The position numbers and the translations under genes were made by a program. The notes below the pieces were generated by a model. That model worked only from the letters and a program-made list of their open reading frames with translations. It was not told the origin of the DNA and did not search any database. DNA of 45,328 nt, taken from positions 1 to 45,328 of the forward strand of contig CAMSTM010000007.1 of assembly GCA_947063675.1 (NCBI GenBank), in the 5' to 3' direction. This DNA comes from an uncultured Lachnospiraceae bacterium (GTDB taxonomy: Bacteria; Bacillota; Clostridia; Lachnospirales; Lachnospiraceae). Positions 7,738 through 15,977 of the stretch are shown here, one piece after another. Numbering within the stretch: the stretch's first letter is position 1; every line of letters starts with the position of its first letter.

Positions 7738-9660
7738 TTATATATCCAGCTCCGCATCCGTGGCGTGTTCGTAAATAAACGCTTTCCGCGGCGGCACATC
7801 CGTTCCCATCAGCATTTCCGTCACCTCCGAGGCCATGCGGGCGTCCTCAATGGCAACCTGCTTTAAAATTCTTGTCTCGGGATTTAAGGTTGTCTCCCAG
7901 AGCTGGGAGGCGTCCATCTCCCCGAGTCCTTTGTATCTTTGCAGCGTAAAAGGCCCCTTGTGGCGTTTTCGGTACTTTTCCAGAGCCTTGTCGTCGTAGA
8001 GATATTCCTCCTCCCCCTTAGAGGGCATGGCTTTATAGAGAGGCGGCATGGCAAGATACACGTGCCCCTCGTAAATAAGCTCCGGCATAAAGCGGTAAAA
8101 CAGCGTGAGAAGCAGCGTTGAAATATGAGCGCCGTCCACGTCCGCATCCGCCATGATGATAATTTTATCGTAACGCAGCTTTGAGATGTCAAAATCGTTG
8201 CCGTAGCCTTCGGAAAAGCCGCAGCCGAAAGCGTAAATCATGGTCTTGATTTCCGCATTTGCCAGAACCTTGTCAATGCTTGCCTTCTCCACGTTCAGGA
8301 TTTTGCCCCGGATAGGAAGAATCGCCTGATAGGCCCGGTTTCTTGCCATCTTCGCGCTTCCTCCCGCGGAATCTCCCTCCACGATAAAGATTTCGCATTT
8401 TCCGGCGTCCTTTGACTCGCAGTTGGCCAGCTTTCCGTTGGAATCAAAGGAAAATTTCTGCTTTGTGAGCATATTGGTTTTTGCCCGCTCCTCGCTCTTA
8501 CGGATTTTCGCCGCCTTTTCCGCACAGCCGATGACATTTTTGAGGGTATCCAGATTCCTGTCAAAATAGCGGACAAGCTCGTCCGACGCAATCTTGGATA
8601 CCACCTTTGCCGCGTCCTGATTGTCCAGCTTCGTCTTGGTCTGTCCCTCAAATCTGGGGTCAGGATGCTTTAGGGAAATCACCGCCGTCATTCCGTTTCG
8701 CACGTCAGTGCCGGTAAAATTGGCGTCCTTTTCCTTTAAAATGTTTAAATCTCTCGCGTAAGTATTGATAATGTTGGTAAAAGCCGTCTTAAACCCGGTT
8801 AAATGGGTCCCGCCCTCCGAATTGTAGATATTGTTGCAAAAGCCCATCACGTTTTCGTGGAATTCATTGATGTACTGCAGGGCCCCCTCCACGGAGATTC
8901 CTTCGCTTTCCCCCTTAAAATAAATCACGTCGCAGATGCTTTCTTTTGATTTATTCATATCCCGGATAAAGCCGATAATCCCGTCGGGTTCATGGTATTC
9001 GATATGTTCTGTCTGCTCTTTTCTTTTATCTTCAAAGACAATGGTCAGTTCAGGGTTCAGGTAGGCCGTCTCGTGCATCCGGCTCTTGATATCGTCCTCC
9101 TTGAACCGTGTCCTGTCAAAAATCGTATCGTCAGGAAGGAAGTTTATCTTCGTCCCGCTCTCTTTTGTTCTGCCCACCACTGGAAGCAGCCCGTCCACAA
9201 GCTCTGTTACCGGATTTCCTCTCTCGTAGCTGTCCTCATAAATACGTCCGCCGTTTTTGACCTGAACGGTCAATCTTGTGGAAAGCGCATTTACAACGGA
9301 AGAACCCACCCCGTGCAGGCCGCCGCTGGTCTTATAAGCCGAATCGTCGAATTTGCCGCCTGCGTGAAGTGTGGTAAAAACCAGACGCTCCGCGCTGATT
9401 CCCTTTTCATGCTTCCCCACGGGAATCCCGCGGCCGTTGTCCTCTACCGTGGCGGAACCGTCCGCCTCGAGAGTCACGTAAATGTGGCTGCAATAGCCTG
9501 CCAGATGTTCATCTACCGCATTATCCACGATTTCGTAGATAAGGTGGTTTAATCCTCTGGTAGAAACACTGCCGATATACATTCCCGGTCTTTTTCTTAC
9601 CGCTTCAAGACCTTCCAAAACAATGATACTGGAAGCGTCATAAACTTCCGTTTTTGCCAT
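7738..9660 (-). CDS. parE: Type IIA DNA topoisomerase subunit B (ParE/GyrB-like)
   Basis: 640 aa, the length of a ParE or short GyrB. The ATPase subunit that drives strand passage. The GHKL ATPase fold has EIVDNAVDEHLAGY (catalytic Glu and metal-binding Asn), VEDNGRGIPVG and the glycine-rich lid GGLHGVGSSVVNALS. The TOPRIM domain has IVEGDSAGGSAKMARNR and the DxD pair in IMADADVDGAHI. The tail RYKGLGEMDASQLWETT is standard. No long insertion is seen. It starts with ATG after an AGAGG site and lies 26 nt from the DegV gene's stop. ParE and GyrB are hard to tell apart; a second copy near the origin would settle it as ParE. Confidence 0.9.
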   Translation of the reverse strand: MAKTEVYDASSIIVLEGLEAVRKRPGMYIGSVSTRGLNHLIYEIVDNAVDEHLAGYCSHIYVTLEADGSATVEDNGRGIPVGKHEKGISAERLVFTTLHAGGKFDDSAYKTSGGLHGVGSSVVNALSTRLTVQVKNGGRIYEDSYERGNPVTELVDGLLPVVGRTKESGTKINFLPDDTIFDRTRFKEDDIKSRMHETAYLNPELTIVFEDKRKEQTEHIEYHEPDGIIGFIRDMNKSKESICDVIYFKGESEGISVEGALQYINEFHENVMGFCNNIYNSEGGTHLTGFKTAFTNIINTYARDLNILKEKDANFTGTDVRNGMTAVISLKHPDPRFEGQTKTKLDNQDAAKVVSKIASDELVRYFDRNLDTLKNVIGCAEKAAKIRKSEERAKTNMLTKQKFSFDSNGKLANCESKDAGKCEIFIVEGDSAGGSAKMARNRAYQAILPIRGKILNVEKASIDKVLANAEIKTMIYAFGCGFSEGYGNDFDISKLRYDKIIIMADADVDGAHISTLLLTLFYRFMPELIYEGHVYLAMPPLYKAMPSKGEEEYLYDDKALEKYRKRHKGPFTLQRYKGLGEMDASQLWETTLNPETRILKQVAIEDARMASEVTEMLMGTDVPPRKAFIYEHATDAELDI

Positions 9661-9686
9661 TAATACAAACCTCTTTTTCTTTCAAT

Positions 9687-10553
9687 TTATCTGATTTTTT
9701 TACAGCATGCCACCGCCAGTGAACCCGGTCCGATATGGCAGGCCACGCTTAAAGAAAGAGGATTAATTACGATATCAAAACCCGGAAATTCTTTAAGAAG
9801 CTCCTGCGCAAACTGCTCTGCCGCCTGCCGGTCTTTCGTATAGGCAACCTCCAGCCAGATATTATCAGGCGTTGCTCCGCCGAAGCGGCTCTCCATATCG
9901 TTTCTGATAGCGCTTGTCATAATGGATTTGCCCTGATTTGCCGTTCTCGCCTTGGCATAGGCGTCCAGCTTATCCCCCTGGATGGTAAGCACGGGCTTTA
10001 ATCTCAAAATGGTTCCGATTGCCGCAGCCGCCGGAGTGATTCTTCCGCCCTTTTTCAGATAGTATAAGGTGTCCAGCATAATATAGATACTGGAATTGAA
10101 TCTGTCTTTTTCAAGAAATTCTTTGATTTCGGACGCATCCATACCTCTCCCGGCCAAAAGCTTCGCGTCCATCACAGACTGACGCTGTGTTACGGAAATC
10201 CGCTGGTTATTCACCACCTGCACTTTTCCGTCAAAATCCTCCGCCAGCATGACCGCGCTCTGGCAGGAGCCTGAAAGGCCGCTGCTCATGGGAATATGCA
10301 CAATCTCGTCATACTCCTTTAGCGTCTCCTTCCACAAATCCATTACCGCCTCGGGGCTTGGCTGACTGGTCACTACATCCGCCCCTGATTCAAGCCTTTC
10401 ATAAAATTCCTCCTGACCAAGGGTAATGTCCTCAAAAAAAGTCTCCTCGTTAATCATAAAGGGCATGGGCAGAACCGCCACTCCAAGCTCCGCCGCCTCC
10501 GCCTGTGTAATACCGCTGTTTGAATCTGTCACGATTGCTATTTTCTTACTCAC
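9687..10553 (-). CDS. DegV family fatty-acid-binding protein (FakB type)
   Basis: 288 aa, normal for the family. DegV/FakB proteins hold a single fatty acid and present it to the kinase FakA for phosphorylation, feeding exogenous lipid into phospholipid synthesis. The opening IAIVTDSNSGI, the TSQPSPE loop, IPMSSGLSGSCQSA and the late HIGPGSLAVACCK match the family; the Ser of TSQPSP and the His-Gly of HIGPGS contact the lipid carboxylate in known structures. The start is GTG with AGGA 10 nt upstream. A fakA-like kinase gene lies 2 kb upstream on the same strand, so kinase and binding protein are encoded close together here. Confidence 0.92.
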   Translation of the reverse strand: MSKKIAIVTDSNSGITQAEAAELGVAVLPMPFMINEETFFEDITLGQEEFYERLESGADVVTSQPSPEAVMDLWKETLKEYDEIVHIPMSSGLSGSCQSAVMLAEDFDGKVQVVNNQRISVTQRQSVMDAKLLAGRGMDASEIKEFLEKDRFNSSIYIMLDTLYYLKKGGRITPAAAAIGTILRLKPVLTIQGDKLDAYAKARTANQGKSIMTSAIRNDMESRFGGATPDNIWLEVAYTKDRQAAEQFAQELLKEFPGFDIVINPLSLSVACHIGPGSLAVACCKKIR

Positions 10554-10594
10554 GTCTTCTCAATCCTTTCTTTCTACGCAAATACATCTTACTG

Positions 10595-12655
10595 TCAGAT
10601 TGTTCTAAAGTCAATAAAATTTCCAGCATTTTCATTCAGGTACCGGTAAAGAGACGCATGTCTTTCCTCTGTAAGCTGCGCGTCTTCCATGAGAATCCGG
10701 TCTACGGTAACGCTGATTTTCTTTAAAATTTCCGCATCCTGATAGATGTCGGCAATCTTAAATTCCATTTCCCCGCTCTGGCGGATGCCGAACAAATCCC
10801 CCGGCCCCCTAAGCTTTAAATCCTCTTCCGCAATGTAAAAACCATCGTTGGACTTATTTAAAATTTTCAGCCTGTCCATGGACTGTTCCCTGTCGGAGGC
10901 ATTTAGGAAAATACAATAGGACTGCTCCTTTCCTCTCCCGATACGCCCACGGAGCTGATGAAGCTGGGCAAGTCCGAATCGCTCCGCGTTTTCAACCATC
11001 ATCACTGTGGCGTTCGGCACGTTGATGCCCACCTCAATCACCGTGGTTGACACCAGCACATGGATATCCCCTGCCGCAAAGGCCTCCATAATCCTTTTTT
11101 TGTCCGCCGCTTTCATCTTCCCGTGAAGAATTTCCACATGGACGGACTTTGGAAGCTGCTCCTTTAGCTTTTCCCCGTAATCCGTTACGTTTTCAAGGGA
11201 GGAGTCCGAATTTTCGTCCGCCTCCACCATGGGACAGATGACATAAGCCTGATTTCCCTTTGCCACCTCGTTTGCAATAAACTCATAGGCTTTCTTCCGG
11301 TAGGAGGTGCCCACCACACAGTTTTTGATGGGGATTCTTCCCGACGGCAGCTCGTCCACTACGGATAGATGCATATCTCCGTATAAAATAATGGCAAGGG
11401 TTCTGGGAATCGGGGTAGCGCTCATCACCAGCACGTTTGCCCGTCCGCCCTTTTCGCTTAAGATTTCTCTCTGGCGGACGCCGAAACGGTGCTGCTCGTC
11501 TGTAATGACCAAAGCCAGTTTACTGTAATTTACCTTTTCCTGTATCAGGGCATGGGTTCCGATAACCACATTCGCCTCCCCCGATTCTACTTTCCGGCAG
11601 ACCTCCCTTTTCGCCGCCGTCCCCAAAGAGCCAGTTAGAAGAACCGGCTTAAAAGGGAGCTGATACCGGTTCGTCAGCATGACAAGCTGCTCAAAATGCT
11701 GGGCTGCCAGAATTTCGGTAGGCGCCATAAGCGCTCCCTGATAGCCGTTGCTGACGGTCAGAAGAAGGGCCAGAAAGGCCAGGATGGTTTTTCCGCATCC
11801 TACGTCCCCCTGAACCAGCCGGTTCATACACTTCCCGCTTACAAGGTCCGTCTCAATTTCCTTCCACACCCGCTGCTGCGCTCCTGTCAGACGATAAGGG
11901 AGCGCCTCCAGAAAGCGTCCCGTCCATGCGGTTTCCAACATAGGATAGCCGGTGGAAAGCTCCTCGTTATATTCCTTCATTTTCCTGACGGCTAAAAGAA
12001 ACAGGAAAAATTCATCGAACACCAGCCGTCTGCGGGCGCTTAAAAGGCTTTCACAGTCCTTTGGAAAATGAACCTGAGAAATTGCATGAAGCCTTGAAAC
12101 CAGCCCGTATTCCCTGATGATTTCCTCCGGCAGGTATTCTTCCTCAGAAAACCTCTCAAGGGCCTTTTCCGCCGCCTTCATAACCGTTTTATTGGTAAGG
12201 CCTGCGGTAAGGCCATAGCAGGGAAGCATCCGCCCGCAGACCTCCCGGTATTCCTCCCGGGTATAAAGCTTTGGCTGGTCCATGCGGTATTTTGAACCTT
12301 CCGGCTTTAATTTCCCGCGGAACAGATAAGAACTTCCGGCGCAGAGCTTCTTTTTCAGATAGGGCGTGTTAAAATAAGTGACGGAAACCTTATTTTCCCC
12401 GTCGCTGCAAAGCCCCGTGCCGATGGAGCGGTTATTCACCTTTTTCCATTTGAAATCCCCGAGAAGAAACAGCTCTAAGGTAACTGTTTTTTCTGCGGGA
12501 GCGTCAGCCAGCTTTACGGGAGGCTCAAAGGTTTCATAGCTTCTCGGATAATAGGAAAGAAGCTCTCCGGTGTCGTATATGCCAAGCCGGTGAAAGAGCC
12601 CTGCAGTTTTTTCTCCGATTCCTTTCAGACTGGTGATGTTTTCGGGACAACTCAT
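10595..12655 (-). CDS. recG: ATP-dependent DNA helicase RecG
   Basis: 686 aa, the typical RecG size. It remodels stalled replication forks and branched junctions. An N-terminal wedge/OB region (residues 1-~240, with TSLKGIGEKTAGLFHRLGI) precedes a superfamily 2 helicase core. Walker A is GDVGCGKT, the DExH box is ITDEQHRFG, followed by SATPIPRTLAIILYGD (motif III). Motifs V and VI are STTVIEVGINVPNA and HQLRGRIGRGKEQSYC. The C-terminal LKLRGPGDLFGIRQSG is RecG-specific. The frame opens at 12682, but the ATG at 12655 has GAGG 8 nt upstream and the longer start has no site. It follows the fakA terminator, so it probably has its own promoter. Confidence 0.97.
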   Translation of the reverse strand: MSCPENITSLKGIGEKTAGLFHRLGIYDTGELLSYYPRSYETFEPPVKLADAPAEKTVTLELFLLGDFKWKKVNNRSIGTGLCSDGENKVSVTYFNTPYLKKKLCAGSSYLFRGKLKPEGSKYRMDQPKLYTREEYREVCGRMLPCYGLTAGLTNKTVMKAAEKALERFSEEEYLPEEIIREYGLVSRLHAISQVHFPKDCESLLSARRRLVFDEFFLFLLAVRKMKEYNEELSTGYPMLETAWTGRFLEALPYRLTGAQQRVWKEIETDLVSGKCMNRLVQGDVGCGKTILAFLALLLTVSNGYQGALMAPTEILAAQHFEQLVMLTNRYQLPFKPVLLTGSLGTAAKREVCRKVESGEANVVIGTHALIQEKVNYSKLALVITDEQHRFGVRQREILSEKGGRANVLVMSATPIPRTLAIILYGDMHLSVVDELPSGRIPIKNCVVGTSYRKKAYEFIANEVAKGNQAYVICPMVEADENSDSSLENVTDYGEKLKEQLPKSVHVEILHGKMKAADKKRIMEAFAAGDIHVLVSTTVIEVGINVPNATVMMVENAERFGLAQLHQLRGRIGRGKEQSYCIFLNASDREQSMDRLKILNKSNDGFYIAEEDLKLRGPGDLFGIRQSGEMEFKIADIYQDAEILKKISVTVDRILMEDAQLTEERHASLYRYLNENAGNFIDFRTI

Positions 12656-12711
12656 CAGATATTCCTCATAGCCACAACACATGGCTTTATTTTCTACATT
12701 TCATTCCACAC

Positions 12712-12738
12712 AAAAAGGACGGTCTCTCCGCCCTTTTT
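12712..12738 (-). terminator. Intrinsic terminator after fakA (possibly bidirectional)
   Basis: An 11-bp stem (AAAAAGGACGG 12712-12722 with CCGCCCTTTTT 12728-12738, one G-U pair on minus) has a 5-nt loop and ends in five T on each strand. On minus it lies 23 nt past the fakA stop and 57 nt before the recG start. Confidence 0.8.
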
Positions 12739-12761
12739 GTACTCAAAGACTTTACCTGTAA

Positions 12762-14426
12762 CTATTCCGCCGAAATAATATAATAGTAAATCGGCTGTCC
12801 GCCAAACTGCAGTTCAACATCACAGGACGGATAAGCCTGCTCAACCTTTGCCTTCAGAGCGCCGGCCTCGTCCTCCGTGATATCCTCGCCGTAATAGATG
12901 CTGATTAACTCCAGCTCATCGGTCATCATTTCCTTTACCATATTGAAGGCCACATCCGCAACCTCCGTACCTACCGAGAGGATACCGTCGTCCCCGATAC
13001 CCATGAAATCGCCCTGCCTGATTTCCTTATCGTCAATCACCGTATCCCTGACCGCATAGGTAACCTCTCCGGTTCTCACATTGCGGATTTCCGCTTTCAT
13101 GGTATCTTCATTTTCTTCCACTGACATATCGGGTACATAATTGATGATGGCAGTTATTCCCTGCGGCACCGTCTTTGTGGGAACTACCACGATTTTCTTG
13201 TCCTTCACCAGCATCTGCGCCTGATTGGCCGCCAGGATAATATTCTTATTATTGGGGAGGATGAAAACCGTGTCCGCATTTACCTTATCCACCGCGTTTA
13301 AGATATCCTCGGTGCTGGGATTCATGGTCTGGCCGCCCTCAATCACGTAGTCAATCCCAAGGCCGGTAAAGATTTCATTGATGCCGGCTCCCACGGAAAC
13401 AGCAATAAATCCCACCTCCTTATGAGGCATGGGTTCTTCCGCCTGCGCAGGCGCTTTGGCCTGTCCGGCTTTAAAAAGCTTCTCCTCGTGTTCGAGACGC
13501 ATATTGTCGATTTTTAAATTGGATAACGCGCCATACTTAAGCGCCCTCTGGATAGCAAGCCCGGGGTCGTTGGTATGTACGTGTACCTTCACCACGTCGT
13601 CATCCGCAACCACCACGATGGAATCGCCAATGGATTCCAGATAATCCTTAAAATCCATTTCGTTTTTGATATTGAAATTCCGGCTCAGCATAATAATGAA
13701 TTCTGTACAATAGCCATATTTGATATCCACGTCAGCAGCAGCGCCGCTGCCGGCTCTGGAAGCGGAAGATGGCGTGGACGCCGCCTCTTCGACGGTAAAG
13801 TCGATTTCCTTGCCGAGAAATGCATCATAAGCGCCTTTTAAGACCTGCATCAGCCCCTGCCCGCCGGAATCCACCACGCCGGCCTGCTTGAGCACAGGCA
13901 GCATTTCGGGAGTCTTTTCCAGAACTTCATCCGAATACCTGATGATTTCATCAAAGAAAACTGCAAAATCCGTACAGCCCTCGTCCGCCAATTCCCTTGC
14001 CCGCACGGCGCCTCCCCTGGCAACTGTGAGGATTGTCCCCTCCTTGGGCTTCATAACCGCTTTGTAGGCGGTTTCCACCGCTTTTTCAAAAGCGTCGGCA
14101 AACATCGGAATGTCCAGATTATCGCTGTTTCTCACCGACTTGGTAAAGCCGCGGAACAGCTGGGATAAAATAACGCCCGAATTTCCTCTGGCGCCCCGCA
14201 GGGAACCGGATGAAATCGCCTTGCACAGGGATGTCATATCAATATTTTCCATGGCCGCCACATCCTTTGCGGCAGACATAATTGTCAGGGTCATGTTGGT
14301 GCCTGTATCGCCGTCCGGCACAGGAAAAACATTTAAATCATTAATCCATTCTTTTTTGGATTCCAGATTTTTGGCTCCGGCTAAGAACATCTTTGCAAGT
14401 ATCTTAGCGTCGATTGTATTAGTCAC
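12762..14426 (-). CDS. fakA: Fatty acid kinase FakA (DhaL/YloV family)
   Basis: 554 aa. It phosphorylates a fatty acid held by a FakB/DegV protein to acyl phosphate. The N-terminal DhaL kinase domain (about 1-205) contains NVFPVPDGDTGTNM, the Asp-rich loop that binds Mg-ATP, then SLRGARGNSGVILSQLFRG and DSGGQGLMQVLKGA. The middle and C-terminal parts carry VHVHTNDPG and the FakA C-domain signatures IEGGQTMNPSTEDIL and ILPNNKNI. The start is GTG with AAGGAGG 7 nt upstream, 12 nt after the Asp23 gene. The asp23-fakA order is strongly conserved in Firmicutes. A DegV-family partner lies just past recG. Confidence 0.95.
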   Translation of the reverse strand: MTNTIDAKILAKMFLAGAKNLESKKEWINDLNVFPVPDGDTGTNMTLTIMSAAKDVAAMENIDMTSLCKAISSGSLRGARGNSGVILSQLFRGFTKSVRNSDNLDIPMFADAFEKAVETAYKAVMKPKEGTILTVARGGAVRARELADEGCTDFAVFFDEIIRYSDEVLEKTPEMLPVLKQAGVVDSGGQGLMQVLKGAYDAFLGKEIDFTVEEAASTPSSASRAGSGAAADVDIKYGYCTEFIIMLSRNFNIKNEMDFKDYLESIGDSIVVVADDDVVKVHVHTNDPGLAIQRALKYGALSNLKIDNMRLEHEEKLFKAGQAKAPAQAEEPMPHKEVGFIAVSVGAGINEIFTGLGIDYVIEGGQTMNPSTEDILNAVDKVNADTVFILPNNKNIILAANQAQMLVKDKKIVVVPTKTVPQGITAIINYVPDMSVEENEDTMKAEIRNVRTGEVTYAVRDTVIDDKEIRQGDFMGIGDDGILSVGTEVADVAFNMVKEMMTDELELISIYYGEDITEDEAGALKAKVEQAYPSCDVELQFGGQPIYYYIISAE

Positions 14427-14438
14427 AGCAAGTCCTCC

Positions 14439-14813
14439 TTAATCAATCACTCTAACACCTTCTACAAAGATGTTTATTTTCTCAACTTCGATTCCTGTGA
14501 ATTCCTCTACCTTGTATTTTACATTGCTGATTAGATTGTCAGTAACCGCAAGTATGCTTACGCCGTAGGAAACAATTACATGAAAATTAATCGTCAGCTT
14601 GTTGTTTTTGATGGACACATTGATTCCTCTTGTCATGCTTTCCATTTTGAGCAGTTTGACAAGACCGTCCCTTACATTGATACCGGCCATGCCCACCACG
14701 CCAAAGCATTCCATGGCAATGCTGCCTGCGTACTGAGCTATCACTTCGTTGTCAATCACAATATTCCCCATATGAGTATTCATAAAAGTTTCCTTCATGG
14801 AAGAATTTTTCAT
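14439..14813 (-). CDS. Asp23/Gls24 family envelope protein (YloU-like)
   Basis: 124 aa. It matches the Asp23/Gls24 domain: GNIVIDNEVIAQYAGSIAMECFGVVGM, then LVKLL, then NFHVIVSYGVSILAVTDNLI and VEKINIFVEGVRV. These small proteins oligomerise at or near the membrane; their exact job is not settled. The first ATG has an ideal AAGGAGG site 6 nt upstream, so it is preferred over the internal Met at 6, 11 and 15. It is the first gene of the asp23-fakA unit, divergent from rpmB as in many Firmicutes. Confidence 0.92.
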   Translation of the reverse strand: MKNSSMKETFMNTHMGNIVIDNEVIAQYAGSIAMECFGVVGMAGINVRDGLVKLLKMESMTRGINVSIKNNKLTINFHVIVSYGVSILAVTDNLISNVKYKVEEFTGIEVEKINIFVEGVRVID

Positions 14814-14916
14814 AGGCTGCCTCCTTATTTTTTGAACATATATGAATTATTATAACCGTAAAACAAAAAAAAGGAAACAATATTTTCATTTAAGTTTCAA
14901 ATTCTTAAATTTTCGC

Positions 14917-14945
14917 TTGCAATCTAATTTAATATCTGCTATCAT
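14917..14945 (+). promoter_or_regulatory. Promoter of rpmB
   Basis: TTGCAA (14917-14922) as -35, a 17-bp spacer and TATCAT (14940-14945) as -10 lie about 45 nt before the rpmB ATG. The rest of the 176-nt divergent gap is A/T-rich. On minus it also holds a TATAAT (14850-14855) upstream of asp23, without a good -35. Confidence 0.6.
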
Positions 14946-14989
14946 ACAATCGTTGTGTACGTTATTTTTGAGGTGTTAGGAGGTGCGAC

Positions 14990-15175
14990 ATGGCTAAATG
15001 TGATATCTGCGGTAAGGGCGCTCATTTTGGGCACAATGTAAGCCATTCTAATAGAAAGACCAATAGAATCTGGCATTCAAACATCAAACGAGTGAAATGT
15101 ATCGTTAACGGAGCTTCCAAAAGGATGCATGTTTGTACACGCTGCTTAAGGTCCGGAAAAGTTGAAAGAGCTTAA
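14990..15175 (+). CDS. rpmB: 50S ribosomal protein L28
   Basis: 61 aa, full length. It begins MAKCDICGKGAHFGHNVSHS and ends CTRCLRSGKVERA. The two CxxC pairs (CDIC at 4-7 and CTRC near 52-55) mark the zinc-binding form of L28, as opposed to the cysteine-free paralog some bacteria make under zinc limitation. An AGGAGG ribosome site precedes the ATG. A promoter and a terminator flank it, so it is a single-gene unit. Confidence 0.98.
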   Translation: MAKCDICGKGAHFGHNVSHSNRKTNRIWHSNIKRVKCIVNGASKRMHVCTRCLRSGKVERA

Positions 15176-15186
15176 CGTAATTAATG

Positions 15187-15214
15187 AGAACTGGTCGAAA
15201 GGCCGGTTCTTTTT
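15187..15214 (+). terminator. Intrinsic terminator of rpmB
   Basis: A stem AGAACTGGTC / GGCCGGTTCT (with G-U pairs) closed by a GAAA loop is followed by a run of T reaching 15214. It starts 11 nt past the rpmB stop. The following 170 nt (15215-15385) hold a second inverted repeat (CAGAC 15242-15246 with GTCTG 15264-15268, around repeated GCATGC) and no supported gene. Confidence 0.85.
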
Positions 15215-15385
15215 ACTTTGAAAATCCCGGACGGCGGCGGACAGACTGCATGCCTGCATGCATGTCTGTTCCGACATTGGACGGGCAAGCCTGTATGAGC
15301 AAGGAGGGCTGTTGCCCGGATTGCGAATACTGGCGGCAGCTGCGGGAGCCGAAGGCGAAGCAGCTGGCTTTCAAACAAACATACC

Positions 15386-15523
15386 CTACATACAGCAATT
15401 ATACCCCACCAGTAAAAGAAGCGCGATGATAATAAGCGCAATCAGGTAATGGTGGGCAAGAAAAAGCATAAGCAGCATCCCTACCGCAATCCAAAATGCG
15501 ACAAATCCAATCAATTTTTTCAA
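15386..15523 (-). CDS. Small membrane protein, 45 aa, TTG start
   Basis: This small open frame reads MKKLIGFVAFWIAVGMLLML at its start and ends VGYNCCM. It has a basic N-terminus and two hydrophobic helices (about 5-22 and 26-41) joined by AHHY, as expected of a membrane microprotein. An AGGTGG site lies 5 nt before the TTG at 15523; a GTG nine bases further upstream is a weaker option. It lies 58 nt downstream of gerW on the same strand with no terminator between, so it may belong to the DUF2953-gerW unit. The function is unknown. It is supported by ribosome site, composition and context only. Confidence 0.55.
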   Translation of the reverse strand: MKKLIGFVAFWIAVGMLLMLFLAHHYLIALIIIALLLLVGYNCCM

Positions 15524-15581
15524 GGGCTCCACCTGCTTATGCTTCTTTATCTTATCTTATGCGCTTATCTGAAAAATATTC

Positions 15582-15977
15582 CTATTCGTTTTTGTCCTCG
15601 GGAAAAGCAATATCCACAGCCGCGTCGTCGTCAATCATCTCCTCCTTGGGCGCCGTAAACTTATCCACGATATCGGGAACCATATCGAGCACCTTGGTGA
15701 TGGTATCCTGATTTTTAATATTCACCAGCTTGGTGCTTCCGTTCTTGATTACCAGAACCGCGCTGGGCGTAAGCTTTCCGAAAAAGCCTCCTCCGCCTCC
15801 GTTTTTCTTATCCCCGGCATTTGCCCCGGCTCCCACGCCGAAGTTGACGTCCACAAGGGGTAAAATAATGGTATCCCCGATTTTTGTGGCCTCTCCCACT
15901 ACCGTCTTGGTGGACAAAACCGCGTTCATTCCCTTCATCAGGGAATCAATTACTCCCGAAAAGTTATTCTCTGCCAT
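15582..15977 (-). CDS. gerW: Spore protein GerW (YtfJ family)
   Basis: 131 aa. GerW/YtfJ is made in the developing spore and is linked to germination in Bacillus. The family core is visible: GVIDSLMKGMNAVLSTKTVVGEA, then GDTIILPLVDVNFGVGAG, then a glycine-rich loop (GGGGGFFG) and LTPSAVLVIKNG. The C-terminus is acidic. Its ATG directly abuts the stop of the DUF2953 gene, so the two are translationally coupled. The ytfI-ytfJ order is the same in Bacillus. Confidence 0.92.
   Translation of the reverse strand: MAENNFSGVIDSLMKGMNAVLSTKTVVGEATKIGDTIILPLVDVNFGVGAGANAGDKKNGGGGGFFGKLTPSAVLVIKNGSTKLVNIKNQDTITKVLDMVPDIVDKFTAPKEEMIDDDAAVDIAFPEDKNE

Noticed and set aside
15184-15429. Plus-strand cysteine-rich frame of 81 codons
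   Set aside because: It begins inside the rpmB terminator, has no ribosome site and overlaps a better supported minus-strand microprotein. An internal ATG at 15298 is possible but weak.
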